Below, piece after piece: positions 1 to 7,344 of a stretch of 64,000 bases of DNA (position 1 is its first letter; each line of letters begins with the position of its first letter). The stretch is from Hymenobacter metallilatus. GTDB taxonomy: Bacteria > Bacteroidota > Bacteroidia > Cytophagales > Hymenobacteraceae. The DNA lies in the NCBI RefSeq assembly GCF_003944705.1, contig NZ_RWIS01000005.1:1-64000 (forward strand). The letters are read 5' to 3'. Below the pieces are notes generated by a model. That model was given only the letters and a program-made list of their open reading frames with translations, searched no databases and was not told where the DNA came from. The position numbers were made by a program, and so were the translations under genes.

Positions 1-10
1 CTTGCCACTG

Positions 11-89
11 CGAGTCAGTAAGGGGTTGGTAGCCATCAACCATAATGCCCGTGGAAGCCTAGGAACTCCCCGCGCAACTTACTGACTCG
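11..89. repeat. 12-bp perfect inverted repeat pair
   Basis: CGAGTCAGTAAG (11-22) is matched exactly by its reverse complement CTTACTGACTCG (78-89), with 55 bases between. No ORF lies between the arms. It could be a hairpin, the ends of a small decayed element or a chance pairing; nothing else identifies it. Confidence 0.4.
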
Positions 90-111
90 TTTCTTTTTAG
101 CCCCTACCTAA

Positions 112-333
112 TTCCCAAACACGCTCTTACTGGGTAATAGGAGCGAAGAGATTAAGGCTTGGGTGCATCAATTCGGCGCAGCTGAAGATTACGTAATTAT
201 TGATGACGACCTCTCAATAAATGGTTTGCCCAATTATATTAAAAATAGATGGGTGATGACTAAGCCAATGATTGGGTTGAATAAGGAAGCAACTAGTAAG
301 GTATTAAGTATTCTGCTAGGTCAGACCATGTAG
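112..333 (+). pseudogene. 3' remnant of a HAD-like (Swiss Army Knife RNA-repair type) domain gene
   Basis: This frame is open from just after a TAA at 109 to the TAG at 331. It encodes roughly LLLGNRSEEIKAWV, then EDYVIIDDD, then WVMTKPMIGLNKE and a short tail. That pattern matches the C-terminal half of small HAD-superfamily domains seen in bacterial RNA-repair-associated proteins (GNR-EEI, then VILDDD, then the final T-GL segment). There is no usable start codon and the N-terminal half with the catalytic DxD is absent, so it is read as a truncated gene. The stretch is clearly more AT-rich than the genes to its right, which suggests foreign or decaying DNA. It is too short for the family call to be certain. 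Confidence 0.55.
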
Positions 334-410
334 AAGGAGCTAGGAATCTAACGCAGTAGTATTGTAACACCTTCCTACCTTACCAGCTTCAACGCCACCT
401 CCCGAAGCTG

Positions 411-2711
411 ATGCCCCGCCTCTCCTTTCTTGCTGCGCTGCTGCTGGCAGCCGTTCCCACCTTCGCCCAGAAAGCCAAGCCCACCGAAAACCTGGTGCAG
501 TACGCCAAGCCGCTGGTGGGCACGTCCCGGATGGGGCACACGTATCCGGGGGCCACGGTGCCCTTCGGCATGGTGCAACTCTCGCCCGATACCGACACCA
601 TCGGCTACGAGCTGAATGGCAAGTACAACCCCCGCGTGTACGAGTACTGCGCCGGCTACCAGTACGCCGATAAAACCATCGTCGGTTTCTCGCACACCCA
701 CTTCAGCGGCACCGGCCACTCCGATTTAGGCGACTTTCTGGTGATGCCCACCATCGGCCCACTCCAGCTCAACCCCGGCACCGCTGACCAGCCCGAGCGG
801 GGTTTCCGCTCCCGGTTTTCGCACCAGAACGAGGTGGCCGAGCCGGCCTACTACCGCGTGAAGCTCGATGACCACGACATCCTGGCCGAACTGACGGCCT
901 CCAACCGCGTGGGCATGCACCAGTACACGTTTCCGCAGTCGGAGCAGGCGCACATTATCCTGGACCTCACGGCCGGCATCTACAACTACCCCGATAAGAA
1001 CGTCTGGACGTTTGTGCGGGTGGAAAACGACACGCTCGTGACCGGCTACCGCCAAACCCACGGCTGGGCCCGCACCCGCACCCAGTACTTCGCCATGAGC
1101 TTCTCGAAGCCGTTCGTGAGCTACGGCAGCCGCAACCTCTCCAAGAAGCAGGTGTACCGGGGCTTCTGGGGCCGCTTCGACCAGAGCCAGAACTTCCCCG
1201 AGCTGGCCGGCGAGCAGCTGCGGCTGTTCTTCGATTTCAAGACCACGGCCGGGGAGAAGGTGAAGGTGAAAATGGCGTTGTCGGGGGTGAGCACCGAGGG
1301 GGCGCTGCGCAACATGCGGGCCGAAATTCCGGGCTGGGATTTTGAGGCCGTGAAGCGGGCCGGGCAGGCGCAGTGGCAGCAGGAGCTAGGCAAAGTGGTG
1401 GTGGAGTCGCCGAAACGGGTGGACAAGGAGAACTTCTACACGGCCATGTACCACGCCGCCCTCAGCCCCACCACCTACATGGACGTGGACGGGCAGTACC
1501 GGGGCCTCGACCAGAACATTCACCGGGCCGAGGGCTTTACCAACTATACTACCTTCTCGCTCTGGGACACCTACCGCGCCCTGCACCCGCTCTATAACCT
1601 GTTGCAGCCCCGGCGCAACGCCGATATGGTGCAGTCGATGCTGGCCCACTACGACCAGAGCACCCTGCACATGCTGCCCATCTGGAGCCACTACGCCAAC
1701 GAAAACTGGTGCATGATTGGCTACCACTCGGTGCCGGTCGTCGTGGATGCCGTGCTCAAAGGCGTGGTGCCCGCCAGCCAGGCCCAGCGCGCCCTCGATG
1801 CCTGCGTGGCCACCGCCCACCAGCCGCGCTTTGACGGCATCAGCTTCTACGAGCAGCTGGGCTACGTGCCCGAGGACAAAAGCGGCTCCTCGGTGTCCAA
1901 AACGCTGGAATACGCCTACGACGACTGGTGCATTGCCCAACTGGCCAGGAAGCTGGGCAAAATGGACATCGAAGCCGAGTTCAGCAAGCGGGCCCAGAAC
2001 TGGCAGAACGTGTACGACAGCCGCATCAACTTCATGCGGCCCCGCCTCGCCGACGGCTCCTTCCGCCCCCGCTTCGACGTGCTGAGCACCCACGACCAGG
2101 GCTTCATCGAGGGCAACGCCTGGAATTACAGCCTCTACGTGCCGCAGGATCCGGCCGCACTCATTGCCAAAATGGGCGGCGAAAAGAAGTTTCTGCCCCA
2201 CCTGGATTCGCTGTTCACCATGCACCTGCCGGATAAGTTCTTCGCTGAAACCGAGGACATCACCCGCGACGGTATCATCGGCAATTACGTGCACGGCAAC
2301 GAGCCCGCCCACCACGTGGCCTACCTCTACAACTGGACGCAGCAGCCCTACAAAACCCAGGCCCGCGTGCGGATGATTCTGCCCAAGATGTACCGCCCCA
2401 CCCCCGACGGCCTCGGCGGCAACGACGACTGCGGGCAGATGTCGGCCTGGTACATTTTCTCGGCCCTGGGTTTCTACCCCGTAGCCCCCGGCTCCCCGGA
2501 GTACGCCCTCGGCAGCCCCGCCGTATACGGCGCCACCATTAACTTGGAAAATGGCAATACCTTCCGCATCACCGTCAAAAACCAAAGCGACAAAAACGTG
2601 TACGTAAAGGAAGCCCGCCTCAACGGCCAGAAACTCACCCGCCCGTTTTTGCAGTATGCCGATGTGGTGAAGGGCGGGGAGTTGGTGTTTACGATGACGG
2701 GAAACCACTAA
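411..2711 (+). CDS. GH92 family alpha-mannosidase
   Basis: A secreted glycosidase expected to remove alpha-linked mannose (usually alpha-1,2) from mannans or N-glycans, calcium-dependently. The 766-residue length is normal for GH92. A signal peptide (FLAALLLAAVPTFAQ) is followed by the N-terminal beta-sandwich from about residue 30 (PLVGTSRMGHTYPGATVPFG) and the (alpha/alpha)6 catalytic domain, ending with the family signature GGNDDCGQMSAWYIFSALGF near residue 670. The ATG at 411 places the signal peptide directly at the N terminus. An IS1-family element begins only 8 bases after its stop, leaving no room for a native terminator. It does not belong functionally to the xylan locus further right. 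Confidence 0.93.
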   Translation: MPRLSFLAALLLAAVPTFAQKAKPTENLVQYAKPLVGTSRMGHTYPGATVPFGMVQLSPDTDTIGYELNGKYNPRVYEYCAGYQYADKTIVGFSHTHFSGTGHSDLGDFLVMPTIGPLQLNPGTADQPERGFRSRFSHQNEVAEPAYYRVKLDDHDILAELTASNRVGMHQYTFPQSEQAHIILDLTAGIYNYPDKNVWTFVRVENDTLVTGYRQTHGWARTRTQYFAMSFSKPFVSYGSRNLSKKQVYRGFWGRFDQSQNFPELAGEQLRLFFDFKTTAGEKVKVKMALSGVSTEGALRNMRAEIPGWDFEAVKRAGQAQWQQELGKVVVESPKRVDKENFYTAMYHAALSPTTYMDVDGQYRGLDQNIHRAEGFTNYTTFSLWDTYRALHPLYNLLQPRRNADMVQSMLAHYDQSTLHMLPIWSHYANENWCMIGYHSVPVVVDAVLKGVVPASQAQRALDACVATAHQPRFDGISFYEQLGYVPEDKSGSSVSKTLEYAYDDWCIAQLARKLGKMDIEAEFSKRAQNWQNVYDSRINFMRPRLADGSFRPRFDVLSTHDQGFIEGNAWNYSLYVPQDPAALIAKMGGEKKFLPHLDSLFTMHLPDKFFAETEDITRDGIIGNYVHGNEPAHHVAYLYNWTQQPYKTQARVRMILPKMYRPTPDGLGGNDDCGQMSAWYIFSALGFYPVAPGSPEYALGSPAVYGATINLENGNTFRITVKNQSDKNVYVKEARLNGQKLTRPFLQYADVVKGGELVFTMTGNH

Positions 2712-2755
2712 TAATTCAGGCGGTGGTCTAAATCGTGGTTTTGCTATCTTGTGTG

Positions 2756-3028
2756 ATGCTACAGACTACCCTTACCTGTGCTAAATGTGGGAGCACGGCC
2801 TTGCGCAAAAATGGGCATAGCCACGGCCACGCCAAGTATTTGTGCACGAGTTGCCGCCACCAGGCGGTGTTTCAGCCAGCGGCCCCGCGCAAAGCGGCCC
2901 AGTATGCGCAGGTGGAAAAGCTGCTCCTGGAGCGGGTGTCGCAACGGGCCATTGTGCGCCTGACGGGCGTAGCGCGGATGACGGTGGCCAAACTGGCAAA
3001 AAAAAGCGCAGACCCGTCCGAGCAGTAG
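2756..3028 (+). CDS. IS1-family transposase InsA-like protein
   Basis: This is the N-terminal, DNA-binding part of an IS1-type transposase. A zinc ribbon is formed by TCAKCG and LCTSC, followed by a helix-turn-helix-like segment (RAIVRLTGVARMTVAKLAKK). The ORF track begins at 2735, but the ATG at 2756 (MLQTTLTCAKCG) gives the normal IS1 N terminus and stays clear of the left terminal repeat. The frame closes at TAG 3026-3028, just after a run of eight A. Full transposase would need joining to the downstream InsB-like frame. Confidence 0.82.
   Translation: MLQTTLTCAKCGSTALRKNGHSHGHAKYLCTSCRHQAVFQPAAPRKAAQYAQVEKLLLERVSQRAIVRLTGVARMTVAKLAKKSADPSEQ
2998..3005 (+). other. Eight-A run: possible frameshift or transcript-slippage site
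   Basis: InsA reads GCA AAA AAA AGC here, while the InsB-like frame reads AAA AAA GCG. Joining them requires skipping one A (+1) or a -2 shift, not the -1 shift known for IS1. RNA polymerase slippage on the A run, a one-base indel that inactivated the element, or a homopolymer sequencing error would all explain it. Confidence 0.5.
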
Positions 3029-3059
3029 CCCGCTGCCGCACCGGCCGAAAGAGCTGGAA

Positions 3060-3464
3060 TTGGATGAGCTGTGGACGTTTGTGGGGCGGAAACGGCGCAA
3101 GAAATGGCTCTGGCTGGCTGTGGAGCGGCACACGCGGCGCATCGTGGCCTGGGTGCTGGGCAGCCGGGGCTGTGCTACCGCCCGGCGCCTGTGGCGGGCG
3201 CTGCCCGCCCCCTACCGTACGGGTACGTGGTACCACACGGATGAGTGGGAAGCTTACCGGGGCGTGCGGCCGGTGCGGGCTCACCGGGCGCATCCGAAAG
3301 GCAGCGGCCAAACCAGCATCGTGGAGGCCATCAACTGCTCCTTGCGCCAGAAGTGCGCCGTGCTGGTGCGCAAGTCCTGCTCGTTCAGTCGCTGCTTGGC
3401 CATGCACCACGTGCGTATTCAACTCGTCATTGACGAGCATAATCGACGATGCACCATCACTTAG
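3060..3464 (+). CDS. IS1-family transposase InsB-like catalytic part
   Basis: The DDE catalytic half of the IS1-type transposase. ELELDELWTFVGRKRRKKW supplies the first aspartate, WYHTDEWEAY the second, and TSIVEAINCSLRQ the glutamate; the C terminus CSFSRCLAMHHVRIQLVID also matches IS1. The frame is open upstream through the eight-A run back to about 3000 without a stop, so the protein is probably made as an InsA-B fusion. The track start at 3060 is a TTG inside the conserved ELDELW motif and is unlikely to be the true start. The stop lies 9 bases before the right terminal repeat ends. Confidence 0.83.
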   Translation: MDELWTFVGRKRRKKWLWLAVERHTRRIVAWVLGSRGCATARRLWRALPAPYRTGTWYHTDEWEAYRGVRPVRAHRAHPKGSGQTSIVEAINCSLRQKCAVLVRKSCSFSRCLAMHHVRIQLVIDEHNRRCTIT

Positions 3465-3502
3465 ACCATCACCTAATATAGAGCAAGATCAAAAATTAGA
3501 AA

Positions 3503-3925
3503 ATGGACGAGCCACAAAACGAAACTCCAAACCAATCATCCGTAGCCACTCCCAAAGTGACGGGCATCGGCGGTATTTTCTTTTTCTCCGACAATCCGAA
3601 GGAAACGCGGGAGTGGTACGCCAGCAACCTGGGGCTGGAAGTCAACGACTGGGGCTCCACGTTTGAATCCCGGAGTGTGGACAAACCGGAGGAGGTAAAC
3701 TCGCTGCAATGGAGCCCGTTCCAAACCGGCAGCGACTATTTCGCGCCTTCCACCAAAGGCTTCATGATTAACTACCGGGTACAGAATATTGAAGGGCTGG
3801 TGGCGCAGCTGAAAGCCAACGGCGTAACGGTGCTGGATGATATTGCCAGCTACGACTACGGCAAGTTCGTGCACATTCTGGATGCCGATGGCAATAAGGT
3901 GGAGCTGTGGGAGCCTGCAGGCTAG
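3503..3925 (+). CDS. VOC (glyoxalase/bleomycin resistance) superfamily protein
   Basis: A small (140-residue) cytosolic protein of the vicinal-oxygen-chelate fold. After a short polar leader, GIGGIFFFSDNPKETREWYASNLGLEV is the typical first beta-alpha-beta unit, and the second half ends GKFVHILDADGNKVELWEP, the usual VOC C-terminal metal-ligand region. The first-half ligand expected near GIGGIFF is not an obvious histidine, so metal binding is uncertain. Substrate cannot be told from sequence. It lies between the IS element and a long palindrome, and its stop is followed by that repeat and a terminator hairpin. Confidence 0.85.
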   Translation: MDEPQNETPNQSSVATPKVTGIGGIFFFSDNPKETREWYASNLGLEVNDWGSTFESRSVDKPEEVNSLQWSPFQTGSDYFAPSTKGFMINYRVQNIEGLVAQLKANGVTVLDDIASYDYGKFVHILDADGNKVELWEPAG

Positions 3926-3959
3926 GCTGTGTCTAGAAATCGTTCGAAACCTATTAAAC

Positions 3960-4049
3960 GTCATGCTGAGCGGAGTCGAAGCATCTCTGCCGCTTCGTTG
4001 CATTGTGCTTGCGAAGCGGTGGAGATGCTTCGGCTGCGCTCAGCATGAC
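3960..4049. repeat. Long intergenic palindrome, type A copy 1
   Basis: The arms begin GTCATGCTGAGCGGAGTCGA and end with TCGGCTGCGCTCAGCATGAC; inside, AGCATCTC...GCTTCG pairs with CGAAGC...GAGATGCT. The same core (GTCATG-TGAGC ... GAAGCATCTCT) recurs near 36541 and 58126. It lies 34 bases after the VOC stop codon. Confidence 0.9.
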
Positions 4050-4090
4050 CGTTTCAGCATCTTCAGATACAGAGCAGATAAATAAAAACA

Positions 4091-4134
4091 AGAAGCCCCG
4101 CCTCACACCCGAAAAGGTGCAAGGCGGGGCTTCT
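4091..4134. terminator. Bidirectional terminator hairpin
   Basis: AGAAGCCCCGCC pairs with GGCGGGGCTTCT around an inner CACC/GGTG stem. It lies between the convergent VOC gene and the small minus-strand gene, so it can serve both. Confidence 0.8.
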
Positions 4135-4150
4135 CCACTCGCTAAATACG

Positions 4151-4384
4151 CTATTCGTTGCCGGTGAAGCTCGGGGTGCTGATGCTGCGGTTTTTGTTGC
4201 GGTTGTAGAGGTAGGCCGCGCCGGCGGCCAGCAAAGCCCCGCCCAATAGTTTATTGTTGAGGCCGCCGGAGCGCGGCGCGGCACCGTAAGTATCAGCAGA
4301 ATTAACAGTTTTACGGCCGCCAAACAGGCCCGACAGCAGGCCACCCAGTGTACCGCTCGGGCGGTTAGAACCAAAAATGCTCAT
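4151..4384 (-). CDS. Small glycine-rich hydrophobic protein, function unknown
   Basis: A 77-residue protein beginning MSIFGSNRPSGTLGGLLSGL. It has a glycine/leucine-rich N terminus, a polar middle and one predicted membrane-active segment, LLGGALLAAGAAYLYNRNKN. The ORF track extends it to 4537, but the extra 51 residues are charged, low in conservation signs and would overlap the divergent glycosidase start, so the ATG at 4384 is chosen. It is transcribed divergently from the GH2-type gene, with about 115 bases between starts. No family is recognised. Confidence 0.6.
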   Translation of the reverse strand: MSIFGSNRPSGTLGGLLSGLFGGRKTVNSADTYGAAPRSGGLNNKLLGGALLAAGAAYLYNRNKNRSISTPSFTGNE

Positions 4385-4499
4385 GTTTGACAAAGGAAAT
4401 GGTGGAGTCCGTATAACGCAGGCCGCTGCTGCGCGGTTGTCCGGGTTTCTCCCGGTAGCTTTAGGCCCATCTGTTTCTGCTCTTTCCGCTTTTGCCCTC

Positions 4500-5774
4500 A
4501 TGAAACTTCCCATCCTGCTGATTTTTCTGGCGTTCATTACCGCTGCCCGTGCCCAGACCGGCCCGGTTAAGGTAGAAATCCGCCAAGCCCAGGGCCGCTA
4601 CCAACTGCTGCGGGCCGGCCAGCCCTACTTTATTAAAGGCGCGGGTGGCGGCCAGTTTCCGGAGCGGGTACGGGCCTACGGGGGCAACTCTTTGCGCACC
4701 TGGGGCACCGATGGTGCCGATAAGGTGCTGGCCCAGGCCCGCAAAAACGGCCTCACCGTAATGCTGGGCCTGGACGTGGCCCGGGAGCGGCACGGCTTCA
4801 ACTACAACGACCCCCAGGCAGTAGCCGCGCAGCTGCAGAAAATCAGGGCCGAGGTGCTGCGCTACAAGGACGACCCTGCCGTGCTGTTCTGGGGTATTGG
4901 CAATGAGCTGAACCTGGAGTACACTAACCCCAAGGTGTGGGACGCCGTGGAGCAGATTGCCCGCATGATACATGAGGTGGACCCCAACCACCCTACCAGC
5001 ACCGTGCTGGCCGGCTGCAACCCCCAGGAGGTGGCCTACATCAAGCAGCGGTGCCCGGCCGTTGATATTCTGAGCATCAATACCTACGCCGGGCTGGCGG
5101 CCATACCGCAGCAGGTGCGCGCCGCCGGCTGGGCCGGGCCCTACGTGGTAGCCGAGTGGGGCCCCACCGGCCACTGGGAAAGTCCCGTTACGCCCTGGAA
5201 AGCCTCGGTGGAGGAAACCAGCAGCCAGAAAGCCGACGTGTACCAAAGCCGCTACGAGGCCTCCGTGCAGAAAGACACCACCCAATGCCTGGGTACCTAC
5301 GTGTTCCTATGGGGCCAGAAGCAGGAGCGCACGCCCACCTGGTACGGCATCTTCACCGAGGACGGGAAGGAATCGGAGGTGGTGGACGTGATGCAATACC
5401 TGTGGAGCGGCCAATGGCCTACTAACCGCGCCCCGCACCTGGCCTCCTTCACCCTGGATGGCAAGCCGGCCACCGGCAATGTATACCTGCAGCCCGGCAA
5501 CAAGTATCCGGTGCAGGCCGTCGTTACCGACCCCGATAAGGACCGCCTGACCTACCGCTACGAGCTACTGCCCGAAAGCACCGATCTGAAAAGCGGCGGC
5601 GACCGGGAAAGCCGCCCCGCCGCCATTGCCGGGGCCCTACCTGCCGGTGCCAAGGCCGTAACCACCCTCACGGCTCCCGCAAAGGAAGGGGCCTACCGCT
5701 TGTTCGTGTACGCCTACGATGGGAAGGACAACGTGGCTACGGCTAATATTCCGTTTTATGTGCGCGGCAAATAA
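4500..5774 (+). CDS. Secreted GH2-type TIM-barrel glycosidase
   Basis: A 424-residue exported protein resembling the catalytic TIM barrel of GH2/clan GH-A enzymes. The signal peptide is MKLPILLIFLAFITAARAQ. The barrel begins with FIKGAGGGQFPERVRAYGGN (about residue 45); FWGIGNELN near residue 138 carries the probable acid/base glutamate and YVVAEWGP near residue 218 the probable nucleophile. The last 115 residues (from APHLASFTLDG) look like an Ig-like or carbohydrate-binding beta-sandwich. The track start at 4377 adds a leader without signal features, so ATG 4500 is preferred. The N-terminal GH2 sugar-binding domain is absent, and substrate cannot be assigned. Confidence 0.82.
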   Translation: MKLPILLIFLAFITAARAQTGPVKVEIRQAQGRYQLLRAGQPYFIKGAGGGQFPERVRAYGGNSLRTWGTDGADKVLAQARKNGLTVMLGLDVARERHGFNYNDPQAVAAQLQKIRAEVLRYKDDPAVLFWGIGNELNLEYTNPKVWDAVEQIARMIHEVDPNHPTSTVLAGCNPQEVAYIKQRCPAVDILSINTYAGLAAIPQQVRAAGWAGPYVVAEWGPTGHWESPVTPWKASVEETSSQKADVYQSRYEASVQKDTTQCLGTYVFLWGQKQERTPTWYGIFTEDGKESEVVDVMQYLWSGQWPTNRAPHLASFTLDGKPATGNVYLQPGNKYPVQAVVTDPDKDRLTYRYELLPESTDLKSGGDRESRPAAIAGALPAGAKAVTTLTAPAKEGAYRLFVYAYDGKDNVATANIPFYVRGK

Positions 5775-6128
5775 TGCAGCCGGACTTTTTGAGCAGACTG
5801 ATTGTTGGTCGTAGGCGCGGCACCCAGGCGTCGTCAGGAGGGTAGCATTCCGGGTCGGGCTAGGGGGAGGGGGGGCTGGGCGCAAACTCCCTTCCTACCA
5901 CAATCGATTACAGAGTTTATTTTCAGCCTGAAGGGCGAAAAGTGGGGGAGGTGAAGCTCCGGAGAATCTATATTTGACGCTATAGGACTGCTTTAGTAGC
6001 CGCTGGCCAGCCCCGCCCGGGGTAGGATAAGTCCGGCGGCCATCTGCTGGGCATTGCCTGTCTGTTCCTGGTTGCGGCCGTAGTTATCTGGCCGGCCGCG
6101 CGTCTACCCATCTTCACCCTTCCCGCCC
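5775..6128. other. Gene-free interval before the GH43 gene
   Basis: No credible ORF is present in these 354 bases. Apart from one candidate promoter element it holds GC-rich low-complexity sequence (a G run near 5860-5880) and no strong hairpin. Confidence 0.6.
5969..5976 (+). promoter_or_regulatory. Candidate Bacteroidota -7 element (TATATTTG)
   Basis: TATATTTG fits the Bacteroidota consensus TAnnTTTG and lies about 150 bases upstream of the GH43 start. No good -33 TTTG is seen at the expected distance, so support is modest. Confidence 0.35.
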
Positions 6129-7241
6129 GTGCTGTTCAAAAAATCAGCTTCCCTGTTTCCTGTGGTATCGGCCGTGGCTGTGCTACTGCTTGGCGCTTGT
6201 GAGAGTAAGCGTGCCGAGACTACGGCCGCCGCCCCGGAAACCACCCCGGCCGCTGCCGACACTACCGGCCGCCGCTATCTGGCCCAGCCGCTGGTAAAGA
6301 ACATCTACACCGCCGACCCCTCGGCCCACGTCTTCAACGGCAGAATCTACATATACCCTTCGCACGACATCGAGACGGGAATGCCGGAGAATGACAACGG
6401 GGACCATTTCGCCATGCGCGACTACCACATTCTGTCCATGGACAGCATAGGGGGCAAGGTCACCGACCACGGCGTGGCGCTGGATATCAAGGATATTCCC
6501 TGGGCCGGCCGCCAGTTGTGGGCTCCGGATGCGGCCTTCAAAAACGGTACCTACTACCTGTATTTTCCGGTGAAGGATAAGCAGGATGTGTTCCGTATTG
6601 GGGTAGCTACCAGTCAGTCGCCTACGGGCCCATTCAAGGTTCAGCCCCAGCCCATGGCAGGCAGCCTCAGCATCGACCCGGCCGTGTTTACCGATACCGA
6701 CGGTAAGACCTATATGTACATGGGCGGTATCTGGGGCGGACAGCTGCAGCGCTGGCGCAGTGGCAAGTACGACGCCAGTAACCCCAAGCTGCAGGAGCCC
6801 GGCCCCCAGGAAACGGCACTGGGACCCAAAATGGCCCGCCTCAGCAACGATATGCTAACCCTGGCGGAGCCTGTAAAGGAAGTGCAGATTCTGGGTCAGG
6901 ATGGCAAGCCCTTCCGCTCCGGCGACAATACGCACCGCTTCTTCGAGGGCGGCTGGATGCACAAGTACAACGGCAAGTACTACTTCTCCTACTCCACCGG
7001 CGACACTCATCTGCTGGTGTACGCCACCGGCACCTCGCCCTACGGTCCCTTTACCTACCAGGGCGTCATCATGAACCCGGTAGAAGGCTGGACCACCCAC
7101 CACTCCATTGTGGAGGTGAACGGCAAGTGGTATATTTTTTACCACGACACTCAGCTCTCGGGCAAAACCTGGCTGCGCAACGTGAAAGTAACCGAGCTCA
7201 AGCGCCACTCCGACGGCCGCATCGAAACTCTCAACCCCTAG
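6129..7241 (+). CDS. GH43 family glycoside hydrolase, lipoprotein
   Basis: A 370-residue five-bladed beta-propeller enzyme of the GH43 type (arabinosidase/xylosidase/arabinanase activities occur in the family). The N terminus LFPVVSAVAVLLLGAC is a lipoprotein signal with the lipobox cysteine at about residue 24. The three acidic catalytic positions can be placed: Asp in NIYTADPSAHV, Asp in SIDPAVFTD, and Glu in HRFFEGGWMHKYNGKYY. The start is GTG at 6129; no ATG lies upstream in frame near the signal peptide. It faces the LacI-type gene across a shared terminator. A role in arabinoxylan side-chain removal alongside the xylan locus is plausible but inferred. Confidence 0.88.
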   Translation: MLFKKSASLFPVVSAVAVLLLGACESKRAETTAAAPETTPAAADTTGRRYLAQPLVKNIYTADPSAHVFNGRIYIYPSHDIETGMPENDNGDHFAMRDYHILSMDSIGGKVTDHGVALDIKDIPWAGRQLWAPDAAFKNGTYYLYFPVKDKQDVFRIGVATSQSPTGPFKVQPQPMAGSLSIDPAVFTDTDGKTYMYMGGIWGGQLQRWRSGKYDASNPKLQEPGPQETALGPKMARLSNDMLTLAEPVKEVQILGQDGKPFRSGDNTHRFFEGGWMHKYNGKYYFSYSTGDTHLLVYATGTSPYGPFTYQGVIMNPVEGWTTHHSIVEVNGKWYIFYHDTQLSGKTWLRNVKVTELKRHSDGRIETLNP

Positions 7242-7270
7242 GTTGGCGCGCTAGGCGCACCAATAAAAAT

Positions 7271-7314
7271 GAAAAGCCGTCATTCCCAGCGGAGCCAGGG
7301 AATGACGGCTTTTC
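7271..7314. terminator. Bidirectional terminator between GH43 and lacI-type genes
   Basis: GAAAAGCCGTCATTCCC pairs perfectly over 17 bases with GGGAATGACGGCTTTTC. A/T tracts on both sides make it usable from either direction, which suits the convergent genes. Confidence 0.88.
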
Positions 7315-7344
7315 GCTTCCGTTTGGCAGCGAATCGTCCAAGAA

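Larger units (their letters stand above)
2719..3473 (+). mobile_element. IS1-family insertion sequence (about 755 bp)
   Basis: The ends are imperfect 22-bp inverted repeats: GGCGGTGGTCTAAATCGTGG at 2719 against the complement of the right end, GGTGATGGTCTAAGTGATGG, with about 17 of 22 positions matching. The outer GGTGATG agrees with IS1 termini. Length is close to the 768 bp of IS1, and the interior holds an InsA-like zinc-ribbon ORF and an InsB-like DDE ORF. The 8-9 bases flanking each side (AATAATTCA and TAATATAGA) are not a clear duplication, so this may be an old insertion or one followed by rearrangement. Confidence 0.88.

Noticed and set aside
1386-2708. 440-aa minus-strand ORF opposite the GH92 gene
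   Set aside because: An antisense shadow: low-complexity Gly/Val/His-rich product with no domain, exactly opposite a clear glycosidase.
2710-3482. Target-site duplication flanking the IS1-family element
   Set aside because: The flanking AATAATTCA and TAATATAGA share only a short TAAT; not convincing as an 8-9 bp duplication.
2842-3666. 274-aa ORF running through the IS element into the VOC gene
   Set aside because: It is in the third frame, relative to both InsA and InsB, crosses the right terminal repeat and has no transposase motifs.
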